Shown in pieces: positions 7,628 to 16,593 of a stretch of 34,311 nt of DNA. Within the stretch, counting starts at the first letter, position 1; each line of letters starts with the position of its first letter. This DNA is from Candidatus Gerdarchaeota archaeon (GTDB lineage Archaea > Asgardarchaeota > Heimdallarchaeia > JABLTI01), in assembly GCA_016840945.1 (NCBI GenBank), contig JAEORJ010000347.1, forward strand, positions 1-34,311, read 5' to 3'. Both the position numbers and the translations under genes were made by a program. The notes beneath the pieces are model-generated. The model had not been told where the DNA came from and ran no database searches. It saw only the letters and a list, made by a program, of their open reading frames with translations.

Positions 7628-9090
7628 TCTAATTTTTCTTCAGTTTTAGTTATTTCACTACTTGATGATTTAGCCTTAAAACTCTCTTGTAATTTTTGAA
7701 CCTCTTTTCGACCCAGAGGGAAGAAAATCAGGATTATTATAGCAATGATTAATGCGCCAGCGGGGAACAGTGACATTAAAGATTTCAGTCCAAAAACAAG
7801 TTGATCTGTTACTACAGTAGGATCAAAGACATACCAACCATTTGTTGATAGGACAATAGCTATTGTTCCAATGGATAAGATTGTTGATAACCGAACAAAT
7901 AAAGCATGAACACCGTAGTAAGAACCTTCTCTACGTTGTCCTGTTCGAACCTCATCATCATCAGTGATATTAGAAATATGTCTATCAATGAAGTATGGCG
8001 AACCACCCAGACCTATGCCATTTAAAGCCATTAAAATTATAATCCCAAGATACGAATTAATGAAGATCAATGGAATTAGAACAAGAGCCCACCAAGACAT
8101 TGAAAGTATAAAACCAATTTTACTTCCTACTTTGCTATCGATGAAAGACCAGAAAAGAACACCGACTATTGACATTAAGAAGGCTACAACAAGTGGTATA
8201 CTGACACGTAATTCGCCTAATGAATCGAGAGCTAACCATAACCAATCAGTACCTGTATCGACAACATATTTTACATAAATTGCCATGATAGTTGGAATTA
8301 AGCTAAAAACATACCAATTCATTGTAGAACACAATGCAAAAAGAACGAACTTCTTATTTGTTAAACTTACTTTCAATGAGTCCCAAAGTTTTAATGGTTG
8401 TTTCTTTTCCATCTCTTCTACTGGAGGTTCTTTTGCCCCCCAAAGAACATTGATTAGAATTGTGATTAGTATAATTGCTCCAAAAATTATGCCTGTTAAT
8501 TGATATTGCCATTTAATTAATGGAAATTCAGCATGATCATTCAAAGTCATATCTTTGATAACTAAAGTAGGCAAAATTGATGCAAGTAGTAATGCAATAA
8601 CCATAACTATTCGTCTAACTGCACCAACTTCTTCTCTTGCTTTATCAGTTCTAAAAATTTCAGGGTAAAGTGAAGTGCGATTTAATGAATATGCTGTATA
8701 AGCAGTATCAAAAAGGCACATAATGAACAGCATGTAAATAACTGTCCCAACTCCAATATCACCAAATCCTGAAACCCATGGAGGTGTAAATAGGAGAAAC
8801 ATAACTATTGCTAGTGGAATTGCACTAACAATCATCCAAGGACGTCTTCTGCCACCAAAGAATTTCCTAGTTCGGGTTCTATCAGATATTGAACCGATAA
8901 GTGGATCGTTAAAAGCGTTATAAATGGACCATATGACAAAAACAATGGTGATTGATAATGCATCTAAACCAACCACAGAAAAATAGAACGTGAAGATAGT
9001 AAATGTAAATCCTTGATAGGCAAGTTGATCAGCAATTTCACCTATCCCAAATGCTAAATTTCTTCCAAAAGGAACTTCTAATTTTCTCAT
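7618..9090 (-). CDS. GPH-family (MelB-type) sugar:cation symporter
   Basis: About 490 aa with 12 predicted membrane helices. The N-terminus MRKLEVPFGRNLAFGIGEIA is the usual opening of the glycoside-pentoside-hexuronide family (consensus 'kl.f.eklgYglGdla'). For that reason the ATG at 9090 is preferred over an upstream in-frame TTG at 9171, which would add 27 atypical residues. Other family marks are FNDPLIGSISDRTRTRKFFGGRRRP after TM2 (the conserved D-P-x-x-G-x-x-x-D-R-T loop) and DDDEVRTGQRREGSYYG between TM8 and TM9. It presumably brings a sugar or glycoside in with Na+ or H+. It is divergent from a Gfo/Idh/MocA oxidoreductase, which suggests a sugar-uptake and oxidation locus. Confidence 0.87.
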   Translation of the reverse strand: MRKLEVPFGRNLAFGIGEIADQLAYQGFTFTIFTFYFSVVGLDALSITIVFVIWSIYNAFNDPLIGSISDRTRTRKFFGGRRRPWMIVSAIPLAIVMFLLFTPPWVSGFGDIGVGTVIYMLFIMCLFDTAYTAYSLNRTSLYPEIFRTDKAREEVGAVRRIVMVIALLLASILPTLVIKDMTLNDHAEFPLIKWQYQLTGIIFGAIILITILINVLWGAKEPPVEEMEKKQPLKLWDSLKVSLTNKKFVLFALCSTMNWYVFSLIPTIMAIYVKYVVDTGTDWLWLALDSLGELRVSIPLVVAFLMSIVGVLFWSFIDSKVGSKIGFILSMSWWALVLIPLIFINSYLGIIILMALNGIGLGGSPYFIDRHISNITDDDEVRTGQRREGSYYGVHALFVRLSTILSIGTIAIVLSTNGWYVFDPTVVTDQLVFGLKSLMSLFPAGALIIAIIILIFFPLGRKEVQKLQESFKAKSSSSEITKTEEKLEEA

Positions 9091-9291
9091 AATAGGTTTT
9101 GATAATTCCGATTTAATAAAAACTTTATGCGTTTTTGAAGTAAAAAAATACTTTGTTGACAAATATATCAATAAAGAACTTCTTCTGATATTAATTAAAA
9201 TTATTTTTGTTCCTTATCTCCCAATAAATTTTTGATACTATAATACATAATCCTCAATATTTAGGGTTATATTCTGATTTGGTGATTTAAA
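9091..9291. promoter_or_regulatory. Divergent promoter region of the sugar locus
   Basis: It lies between the MelB-type gene (-) and the oxidoreductase (+). On the plus strand GGTGA at 9281-9285 sits 6 nt ahead of the ATG at 9292, a usable ribosome binding site, and ACTATAATACATAA at about 9237-9250 is a TATA-like stretch. No clear operator repeat was found. Confidence 0.35.
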
Positions 9292-10704
9292 ATGAAGGAA
9301 ATAATCAATAAACCTATTACAGCAGTAATGATTGGAGCGGGTTCTCGAGGAAAAGATTCCTATGGGTTGTATGCTCAAAAACATCCTGACCGATTAAAAT
9401 TCATTGCTATTGCAGAACCAAACGAAACTAAAAGAAGAATCTTTCAAGAGATTCACCAAATTCCTGATGATAAAGCATTTAGTAGTTGGGAGGAATTGCT
9501 TAGTTCTAAGGTTAAAAAAATTGCTCAAACAGCGTTCATTTGCACACCTGATAGGATGCATTATCAACCAGCTATGAAAGCATTAGAATTAGATTATGAT
9601 TTAGTACTAGAAAAACCGATAGCTCCAACATTAGAGGAATGTCAAAATATCGCTAAACTAGCAATAGAAAGAAATCGATTGGTCCAAATTTGTCATGTTT
9701 TACGTTTTACTGATTTTTGGAAAAAAGTGAAAGGAATTGTTGACTCTGGTGAAATTGGAAATATAATTCATTATGACCATTCTGAGAATGTTTCTTTCTG
9801 GCATTTTGGTCATTCTTTTGTGAGAGGTTGGTACAAAAATAAAGCAACCTCAACACCAATTGCTCTAGCAAAAACTTGTCACGATTTAGATCTTATTCAT
9901 TGGATACTAAACGAAAAACCAATTGATGTTTCCTCATCAGGTGATTTATCTCATTTTAAACCTGAGAATGCGCCACAAGATTCCCCTATACGATGCACTG
10001 ATGGATGCCCTGTAGCTGAGGAATGTCCTTGGTTTGCACCAAGATTGTATCTACATTTGGAGCCAGTTATAAGAATTGGACTCTATTCGAAATCAAAGAT
10101 TTTTCGTGGGCTAACTAAAATATTACTTAAATCATCATTCGTTATAAAATTTCTAGGCTTATTTAACAAAGATGTCCGAGCTATCAAAAATAAGAATATG
10201 TTTCCAACAAATACTATAACAACAAACCTAACAAATGATGGAATAATGAGAGCATTACGTGAAGGGCAATTTGGTTTATGTATTTATAAAACTGGAAATG
10301 ATGTTCCTGATCATCAAATATCGACATTCAATTTTACAAGCGGAGCAACTGCAACATTAACAATGCATGGTTTGTCTGATCATGAAGGTCGAGAGTTAAG
10401 GATTTTTGGAAGCAAAGGTACAATACGAGGTATTTTTAGAAATAGCGAAGAAATAATTGAAGTAACAGATTTCCTAACCGGAAAAATTCGTATCGCTCAT
10501 AAAGTTGGATTAAATCTCGCTGCACATGGCGGTGGTGATGAAGGGATTATGAATGCATTTACTTCAGTTATGCTAGGTGAAAAAACAAAAGAAGAAGCTA
10601 ACCTCACAGATATCTTTAGTGCGATGGAATCACATTTCATGGGATTTGCTGCTGAAGAGTCAAGGTTAACTAAAACTATACAAGAATTAAGTAACTATCG
10701 ATAA
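9292..10704 (+). CDS. Gfo/Idh/MocA-family NAD(P)-dependent oxidoreductase
   Basis: 470 aa from ATG, with a GGTGA ribosome binding site. The N-terminal Rossmann fold shows AVMIGAGSRG (11-20), then the family signature EKPIAPT at 107-113 and KTCHDLDLIHWIL (194-206), with His197/Asp198 at the expected catalytic position. A Cys-rich insertion (Cys235, Cys239, Cys245 within CTDGCPVAEECPW) splits the C-terminal sheet domain; such insertions occur in a longer subgroup of the family and may bind a metal. At 470 aa it is longer than the usual 330-390. It oxidises or reduces a sugar or cyclitol, substrate unknown. It is divergent from the MelB-type symporter, which would import the substrate. Confidence 0.88.
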   Translation: MKEIINKPITAVMIGAGSRGKDSYGLYAQKHPDRLKFIAIAEPNETKRRIFQEIHQIPDDKAFSSWEELLSSKVKKIAQTAFICTPDRMHYQPAMKALELDYDLVLEKPIAPTLEECQNIAKLAIERNRLVQICHVLRFTDFWKKVKGIVDSGEIGNIIHYDHSENVSFWHFGHSFVRGWYKNKATSTPIALAKTCHDLDLIHWILNEKPIDVSSSGDLSHFKPENAPQDSPIRCTDGCPVAEECPWFAPRLYLHLEPVIRIGLYSKSKIFRGLTKILLKSSFVIKFLGLFNKDVRAIKNKNMFPTNTITTNLTNDGIMRALREGQFGLCIYKTGNDVPDHQISTFNFTSGATATLTMHGLSDHEGRELRIFGSKGTIRGIFRNSEEIIEVTDFLTGKIRIAHKVGLNLAAHGGGDEGIMNAFTSVMLGEKTKEEANLTDIFSAMESHFMGFAAEESRLTKTIQELSNYR

Positions 10705-10716
10705 AAAAGAAATGAA

Positions 10717-10735
10717 AAGATGAACTAATCATCTT
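10717..10735. terminator. Inverted repeat between convergent genes
   Basis: AAGATGA-ACTAA-TCATCTT: perfect 7-bp arms and a 5-nt loop spanning the stop of the minus-strand gene. On the minus strand it is followed by TTTTCATTTCTTTTTTAT, a strong U-tract. The U-rich part (10701-10715) is identical over 15 nt to the one at 7575-7589. Confidence 0.55.
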
Positions 10736-11282
10736 CACCGAGTATTTCATCTATTTTATTCAAACGTCCACCGATGCGTCCTGCAATAGTATCTACTATT
10801 ATTGCTATTCCACCAAATATTGCGCCAATAATAAGGCTGAATTTCGGTACATATTCTTGTACCAAAGTATCCATATTAGAGCTATATTCTGTATATTTAT
10901 CAGTAATGACATTCGTGAGATAAGTACCAAGATTAGAAAGTGAATCAATACCGAAATAATTAAGGAAATCATTTATGGTTGGACCTATATTTGATGAATT
11001 TGCAGCGTACCAATCTAACAATTTAACTCTAAGAATTAACCAGAAAAACAATACTATACCAGCAAAAACGAATAGACCAGTTATGAAACCAGCAATCATA
11101 CCAGGAAATCTATCTCGAGAGATAAACCCTGCAATAAAACCACCTATGATCATTCCAACGATGGCTAATATTAACCCTCACCACCAACTAACTTGGATAC
11201 CACCATAGATCAATCCTATAGCTGCTCCCGCACTTATTGCGCTTCCAATTAGTGAACCAATTATTATTCTTATGAGGGACAT
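10725..11282 (-). CDS. Gly-rich membrane protein (DUF5518-like) interrupted by an in-frame TGA
   Basis: The open 142-codon frame starts at ATG 11153, but the same frame continues upstream through one TGA (11178-11180) to a good ATG at 11282. The extra part, MSLIRIIIGSLIGSAISAGA and on to GIQVSWW, continues after the stop as GLILAIVGMIIGGFIAGFIS without any shift. The result reads as one protein: N-terminal hydrophobic hairpin, Gly-rich helices (IGGFIAGFI, GMIAGFITGLFV), a soluble middle of ~55 residues, and a last helix (FSLIIGAIFGGIAIIVDTIAG). This resembles archaeal DUF5518 membrane proteins. The TGA follows TGG TGG, so a single G-to-A change of a third Trp codon is the simplest origin. Either a pseudogene, a sequencing error, recoding, or a shorter real product from 11153. 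Function unknown. Confidence 0.55.
11178..11180 (-). other. In-frame TGA stop inside the DUF5518-like gene
   Basis: The minus-strand codon series is GTT AGT TGG TGG TGA GGG TTA. TGA is an ordinary stop elsewhere in the window (for example at the end of the ABC permease gene at 13047-13049 and of the alpha/beta hydrolase at 19287-19289), so general reassignment is unlikely. Confidence 0.8.
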
Positions 11283-11357
11283 ATTTTAACACTAATGGAT
11301 AGTGACATCGTAAATTAATAAATATTAAGCATAGAATTATGTAAAAGAAAAAAACAA

Positions 11358-11386
11358 TGAGGAGGAAAATAGTGCTTTACTCCTCA
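11358..11386 (-). terminator. Terminator of the ABC operon
   Basis: TGAGGAG and CTCCTCA form perfect 7-bp arms around a 15-nt loop at the 3' end of the double-ATPase gene. On the minus strand the hairpin is followed by TTGTTTTTTTCTTTTAC. Confidence 0.6.
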
Positions 11387-13041
11387 ATTTCTTCAGAATA
11401 AGCTAAACCATCACTGCTAATAGTACCATCTTTTAATTCAATTACTCGAGTACCATCCTTAACTAGAGTTCTATCATGAGTGGTTATTAATAAAGTATTA
11501 TTCAATTGTTTATGGATTTTATATAATTGATTGATAACTTGATCAGCTAATTCAGAATCCATGTTTGCTGTTGGTTCATCAAGGATATATAATCCAGGAG
11601 AGCCATATTTAGCAATTGCCAATGAAGCTCGTTGTAACTCACCACCAGAGATTTCTAAGGGATAAGATTCTTTTCGATGTTCTATTTGGAAGGCATCAAA
11701 GATAGCTTTAATTTCATTTTGTGGGAATAGCTTATAATTGATATTTTTACCAGAAAGGATATCTCGCAAGAACAAGTTTTCTGTAACAGTAATATAGGGA
11801 TGTAAATTACCTTGTTGTGAGACAATGCCAATATTTTGTCGTCTAAAACGAGCTCTGTCAGCATCATTCATATCAGCTAATTTATGACCCAAAACATCAA
11901 TGGATCCTTTTGATATTGGTTCTATGCCTGTTATTAATTTCAGCAAAGTCGTTTTACCAGAGCCACTGGGTCCGATAATAAAAGCAAGCTCACCACGGTA
12001 AAATTTCAGGTTGACATTTGAAAGAGCGTGAACTTCTAAATTACGTCGACCATATATTTTAGAGACATCAGATAATTGTATATCAATTGGTTTATCCTTG
12101 AAATAATTGCTTTCCAATTCAGAGACTTTTAGATGCACAAGTTTCTTCTGTTCCTTAATCTTAACAGGTTTGGGATGAATACCTTTAGGATTAACAATTT
12201 CAACCCGAGAGTTTTCAGAGATTTGGAATTCTATTGTATGCTCTAATTGCAAAATATCATAAATCTCGTTTGGAATTCTAGCGCTTTGTGAAGAATCTAT
12301 TTGGCTTTGAAGTTTCAATGGAAAGTCTTGTTTGGTAAATGTGCGTTTAGCATCAGCATCATAGAGTGAACTAACACGACCGTTATGAATCTCACACGTA
12401 CGATCAACACCTTTGAGAAATCGCAAATCATGAGTAACAACAAGAACGGTAGTACCATAATCACGGGTAATTTCTCTAAGCAAATCTTTAACTCGAGCAG
12501 TATTTTCACTATCTAGTTGACCTGTAGGTTCATCACATAATAGAAGAGGAGCATTTTTAGCTAATATACAAGCTAATGCAGTTCGAATCATTTCACCACC
12601 TGATAGATGGGCAACTCTGCGATTTTCGAGATTATGGATGTCCAATTTTTTAAGTATGGTTCTATTACGAATCTTATTTTCAGATTTATTCTTTGAGAAT
12701 AATCCAGAAGCGAACATTAAATTATCCATTACTGTTCCTGATAAAAATAGAGTCCGCTCAGGGAATTGATGTACCAATCCCACCATTTTCAAACGATATT
12801 CTAGTAATTGGTCTGCACTTAATTTTCCTAGCTCAAAATTACCGATATTTACAATACCACTTGATATCGATTCTATGCCAGCTAAAATCTTTATTAGAGT
12901 TGATTTACCTGAGCCACTAGGACCAATTATTGATATTAATTCACCATCACGTATTCGCATATCGATGCCACGCAAGGCAGCTACTCTAATATTTGTTTCA
13001 GGATCGGAGTATATTTTTATTACATCTTGACAGTCTATCAT
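11377..13041 (-). CDS. ABC transporter ATPase with two fused nucleotide-binding domains
   Basis: About 554 aa carrying two complete MacB/LolD-type ATPase domains. Numbered from the ATG at 13041, domain 1 has Walker A GPSGSGKST (40-48), signature LSGGE (144-148) and LLLCDEP with Glu169. Domain 2 has GPSGSGKTT (355-363), ISGGE (462-466) and YILDEP with Glu487. Both keep the switch His (VVTHD, ITTHD), so both sites look active. A ~100-residue linker joins them. The start at 13041 is preferred because AGGAG (13050-13054) lies 8 nt upstream; the in-frame GTG at 13050 overlaps that ribosome binding site. It follows the permease gene directly and forms the energising subunit of the same complex. Confidence 0.9.
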   Translation of the reverse strand: MIDCQDVIKIYSDPETNIRVAALRGIDMRIRDGELISIIGPSGSGKSTLIKILAGIESISSGIVNIGNFELGKLSADQLLEYRLKMVGLVHQFPERTLFLSGTVMDNLMFASGLFSKNKSENKIRNRTILKKLDIHNLENRRVAHLSGGEMIRTALACILAKNAPLLLCDEPTGQLDSENTARVKDLLREITRDYGTTVLVVTHDLRFLKGVDRTCEIHNGRVSSLYDADAKRTFTKQDFPLKLQSQIDSSQSARIPNEIYDILQLEHTIEFQISENSRVEIVNPKGIHPKPVKIKEQKKLVHLKVSELESNYFKDKPIDIQLSDVSKIYGRRNLEVHALSNVNLKFYRGELAFIIGPSGSGKTTLLKLITGIEPISKGSIDVLGHKLADMNDADRARFRRQNIGIVSQQGNLHPYITVTENLFLRDILSGKNINYKLFPQNEIKAIFDAFQIEHRKESYPLEISGGELQRASLAIAKYGSPGLYILDEPTANMDSELADQVINQLYKIHKQLNNTLLITTHDRTLVKDGTRVIELKDGTISSDGLAYSEEIEE

Positions 13042-13046
13042 CTTTC

Positions 13047-15884
13047 TCACTCCTGTTTAACTGGTCGGTAACGATATATCAGTGGTACGACTGCTAATAA
13101 CCAACCGACTAATGATATAGCAATTCCACATAGTATTGTTATCAAATAAACCCAAAATGGTAATCCTGGTTGGAAGGGATAATAAATTTCTTGAGTGCCT
13201 AAAGTGTAAACCGCCAAGTATTTGAAAAGCGGTAATGAGGCTAGTATTGTTACTATAAGCGGTAGCAGATTAATCACAATATACTCAAAAGTAAATATGC
13301 CTAATAATTGACCCCTAACAGCACCTACACGATAAAGTGATTCTATGATTCTACCTCGTTCTTCGAAGATTCTAGTTCCAGTGAAGTAACTAACAAAAAC
13401 TAAAGATAATGCTGATAATATTGCAAATAGTAAAAGATTACTTTCTGTGAAAGATTCTACTTCACCAAACAATGAGCTATACATATCATCAAATGATGTC
13501 GTAGTTATATTGTAACTATCAAGTTTTTCTTGGACTATTGGAATAGCTGACTCATTAGTAACTTTTATCAATTTGACATTATTGACATCAACTTCAGCAT
13601 CTAAATTTAATGATCCAGCAATATCTGTGGTTGTTTCTCTATTACCAATAATAGAGAAGACTTCTAAATTACTTGAGAAAATTGGTCGTTCTGGGATAGG
13701 TAATAATGGAAAAAGTTCAAATGAATTTGCAAAAATTATATCATCATAATATTGAGCAAATCTCTTTGTTGAATAAACATCACCTGGCAAAAGATTATTT
13801 TGTTGCGCAAATTTTTTGTTAAAGAGGACTGTAGAATCGTTCTCTAATGCAGTAATATCATCCAGAGTCAGAATAGTGCTGTTTAGAATGGCACTATTGA
13901 TAGTTAACGTGAAATTAGTGGGACTTTTCAGTCCTAACATATATATTCTGAATGATTCATCTTCGGTTACTACATGCATATTATAATACACAACTTCTGT
14001 AAAATATTCAATTTCAGTAATATTTGCTAAAACAGCATCTAATTCATTTTCAGAATCAATCCAATTTAATACTGCAAGATTTGAATTGCCAATAGCCATA
14101 TCAGCTTCTTTAGCCAAGTGTGTATTTATTGATCTATCCATAGCCATTCCAGGTAACACCACCAATCCAAAGATCATGGTGCTTAGGATTGCAATTTGAT
14201 AGATGTCCCTATTTGCAGAAAGATGTTTAACTGATAATGAAAAGATATTGAGTTTATTTGGCCAAATGCGATTTTCTAGTAAAGACCATAATAAGGTAAT
14301 TAATCGAGCTAATATTAAGAAAACAAAAGTTATCACAAAAGCAGCGCTAATCATTACCATAAACATTACAATAGTAAGATAAGTAACATTTGCTGTTAGA
14401 GCATCTTCAGGAATTGTATTAATATAGATTAAATACATTATCCCTGAAATGGCTGAGAAAATTATTGCAACAGTTACAATTCTAAATTCATTTGTAGAGA
14501 AAATCTGACGTATTTTTCCTCGCTTTCTTTGAAATTCTTCGTGGGCTTCTCGAGCGGTTGATTTTGCTATTCTATTTTGAATAATAAAACTTAACAAATA
14601 AAATCCAAGTGTGAAACCAATTAAACAGGCTATCAACAATGGTTCAGTTAAATAATTAACATAGAAATTTGCAGGTAGATTTGGTGTTTTATAAGTAACA
14701 AGATAACTTACAACAAAACCTGAACCAAAACCTAAAGCTAGACTTAGAAAAGAGACAATTATATTTTCTAGAAGAATCATTCCTCGCATCGAGTTATAAC
14801 TTAATCCATAAAGTTTCATTCTTCTGAAAACAGAGCCTAATTCTCTCGAACCTATATTTAATGTTACTACTGTTAATAATCCTAAAATAAACACTAATGG
14901 AGCATTTATAGCTAAAATTTTTGTTGTCTCTATAACCCAAAGATCATTGAAATATAATAGAAAAGATCTCAAATCATAACAAAGTTCAACAGGAGCATTT
15001 ATTGTAGGTGAGATAACAAGCTCATTAGAACCAGGAATTAAGCTGACATATTGTTCAACTTTATTTAATCTAAATGATCGACAATTGAAATCAACATCAA
15101 GCAAATAGGAGATATATCCATTATAATAAGTTAAATTACGTAATAATCCTCCAAATAAAGTATTATTTGTTAGAAAGGTGTTATAATTGATTGGTTGAAT
15201 AGGGATATCCCTAAATTGATAATCAAATACATCACGTGAAACTGAATAATTTTCTAAGTTTTCATCGAAATTGCCTAATATTCCAACTATTGTGAAATTA
15301 TAATCTTGAGTATGAGAATCGCTTACAGCATATAATGTTAAGGTATCATTTACATTCAAATCTTCATCAGGGTTACTATATACTAATAGTTCAGAATAAT
15401 TGTTAGGCAATCGTCCTTCTATCAAGCAATGTGAATAAATTTCATAGCTACGATTATCCAGAGTAGAAATACTGTGATAAAGAGGCTCAGGTAAACCAAC
15501 ATATTCATAAAACTGGCCACTAATCAGAAAGCTAGTATTTTGAAAACCAATAGTTGGATATAAATCTGTTATCATATTTGAAAATTCATCATTTAATTCA
15601 CCAAAAAAAGTATCACTAAAATTATCAAATGACTTCACAGTCTTTTTTATTGAACCAACACTCACATAGTCGTCATTAAACCAATTATAGATTTCATCTT
15701 GATATTTTATCATGGTGGCAAATCTATAATTGTAAACTGCCATGACCAAACTTGTCATAGTTAGAAAAATAATAGTACCACAAATGATAGATAAAGCAAC
15801 TCTCTTGCGGCCTGTTTTCAAAAAAACTTGAAATAGTTGATTCTTAGAAATTTGCCTACCATCATCTATTTGATTATCAGTCAT
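13047..15884 (-). CDS. ABC transporter permease with two FtsX/MacB-type modules
   Basis: 945 aa from ATG. A first helix (about 30-52) is followed by a ~270-residue extracellular domain, then helices near 328-350, 366-395 and 410-435. A basic cytoplasmic stretch and two helices near 470-490 and 505-535 lead to a second module: a helix at about 568-588, a ~230-residue outer domain, and helices near 822-845, 868-895 and 915-938. The motif pair 'GSREL..VFRRMKLYG' and 'ERGRIIESLYRVGAVRGQ' is the FtsX coupling-helix region in each half. This is the ~10-helix layout of type VII ABC proteins that move lipoproteins or peptides or transmit force without transport. The stop lies 6 bp ahead of the ATPase start, so translation is probably coupled. 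Confidence 0.88.
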   Translation of the reverse strand: MTDNQIDDGRQISKNQLFQVFLKTGRKRVALSIICGTIIFLTMTSLVMAVYNYRFATMIKYQDEIYNWFNDDYVSVGSIKKTVKSFDNFSDTFFGELNDEFSNMITDLYPTIGFQNTSFLISGQFYEYVGLPEPLYHSISTLDNRSYEIYSHCLIEGRLPNNYSELLVYSNPDEDLNVNDTLTLYAVSDSHTQDYNFTIVGILGNFDENLENYSVSRDVFDYQFRDIPIQPINYNTFLTNNTLFGGLLRNLTYYNGYISYLLDVDFNCRSFRLNKVEQYVSLIPGSNELVISPTINAPVELCYDLRSFLLYFNDLWVIETTKILAINAPLVFILGLLTVVTLNIGSRELGSVFRRMKLYGLSYNSMRGMILLENIIVSFLSLALGFGSGFVVSYLVTYKTPNLPANFYVNYLTEPLLIACLIGFTLGFYLLSFIIQNRIAKSTAREAHEEFQRKRGKIRQIFSTNEFRIVTVAIIFSAISGIMYLIYINTIPEDALTANVTYLTIVMFMVMISAAFVITFVFLILARLITLLWSLLENRIWPNKLNIFSLSVKHLSANRDIYQIAILSTMIFGLVVLPGMAMDRSINTHLAKEADMAIGNSNLAVLNWIDSENELDAVLANITEIEYFTEVVYYNMHVVTEDESFRIYMLGLKSPTNFTLTINSAILNSTILTLDDITALENDSTVLFNKKFAQQNNLLPGDVYSTKRFAQYYDDIIFANSFELFPLLPIPERPIFSSNLEVFSIIGNRETTTDIAGSLNLDAEVDVNNVKLIKVTNESAIPIVQEKLDSYNITTTSFDDMYSSLFGEVESFTESNLLLFAILSALSLVFVSYFTGTRIFEERGRIIESLYRVGAVRGQLLGIFTFEYIVINLLPLIVTILASLPLFKYLAVYTLGTQEIYYPFQPGLPFWVYLITILCGIAISLVGWLLAVVPLIYRYRPVKQE
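13050..13054 (-). promoter_or_regulatory. Ribosome binding site that sets the ATPase start
   Basis: AGGAG on the minus strand overlaps the last codons of the permease gene and lies 8 nt from the ATG at 13041. It overlaps the alternative GTG at 13050, which makes that GTG unlikely as start. Confidence 0.5.
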
Positions 15885-16031
15885 TTGGAAATAGCCTCGA
15901 ATTCAATCCAATTATATGAAATTGTAATATATACTATAAAAGCATTAACGCTAGTCTTAATGATATAAGTAAATTTTTTCAAATGTGCGAGAAAGAACAA
16001 TTATTAATAAAATAATCTTAAGTATATTAAG
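15885..16031. promoter_or_regulatory. Divergent promoter region with a short inverted repeat
   Basis: Between the ABC permease (-) and the CinA-domain gene (+). It holds CATTAA-8 nt-TTAATG at 15943-15962 next to TATA-like ATATATACTATAAAA (15928-15942). This is a possible core promoter plus operator for the ABC operon. Confidence 0.3.
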
Positions 16032-16526
16032 TTGATACCTTTGAAAACAGATACTGAATTAATTAATCTATTAGCGAAAAATAAAGAAACTATTGCAATT
16101 GCTGAAAGCTGCACTGGTGGGTATATTGCTAATAGAGTAACAAATATTTCTGGAAGCTCCAAGGTATTCAAAAGTGGGTTTATAGTTTATAGCAATGAAG
16201 CAAAAATTCGTGATTTAAACCTCAAAATTGAAACACTAGAAAAATATGGCTCGGTTTCTGCTGAAGTGGTTGAAGAATTGGCCTTAAATTTGTTGAATAA
16301 AACTAAAGTCACTATTGCTATAGCGATATCAGGTATTGCCCCTCCTTCAGATCTAAAATCTAACAAGGAAATTGGTTTAGTATTTATTGCTTTGGCGACA
16401 AATTCATCTAGTAATCATTGGAAATATTTGGCTAAAGCAAAAACAAGGGAAAAATACAAAGAAGAAGTTTCAGATTATGTTTTTAATTTGATTGAAAATT
16501 TATTGAAAAATAGTCAAGAGATTTAG
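16032..16526 (+). CDS. CinA C-terminal domain protein (nicotinamide-nucleotide amidase-like)
   Basis: 164 aa from TTG, the length of a stand-alone CinA C-terminal domain. The motif AESCTGGYIANRVTNISGSSKVF (starting at residue 24) carries the catalytic Ser of the PncC amidase family, and GFIVYSNEAK and GSVSAEVVEEL are its other conserved blocks. The later motif is ISGIAPPSD, where most members have TGIAGPGG, a local departure that may alter substrate contacts. Expected reaction: deamidation of nicotinamide mononucleotide to nicotinate mononucleotide in NAD recycling. The N-terminal COG1058 domain of full CinA is absent. A second TTG nine bases downstream is a possible start. Confidence 0.85.
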   Translation: MIPLKTDTELINLLAKNKETIAIAESCTGGYIANRVTNISGSSKVFKSGFIVYSNEAKIRDLNLKIETLEKYGSVSAEVVEELALNLLNKTKVTIAIAISGIAPPSDLKSNKEIGLVFIALATNSSSNHWKYLAKAKTREKYKEEVSDYVFNLIENLLKNSQEI

Positions 16527-16593
16527 CTATCTTAATTAAAGAAGTGGTATTATTTTCTTTTAGGAGTTAGAAAAAATTTTTGATTTTGGTTTT

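Noticed and set aside
7964..8278. 104-codon plus-strand open frame inside the MelB-type gene
   Set aside because: It is a shadow of the membrane-protein coding strand; the minus frame has clear family motifs through this stretch.
11178..11180. General reassignment of TGA to an amino acid
   Set aside because: TGA ends other genes here in the normal way, such as the ABC permease (13047-13049) and the alpha/beta hydrolase (19287-19289).
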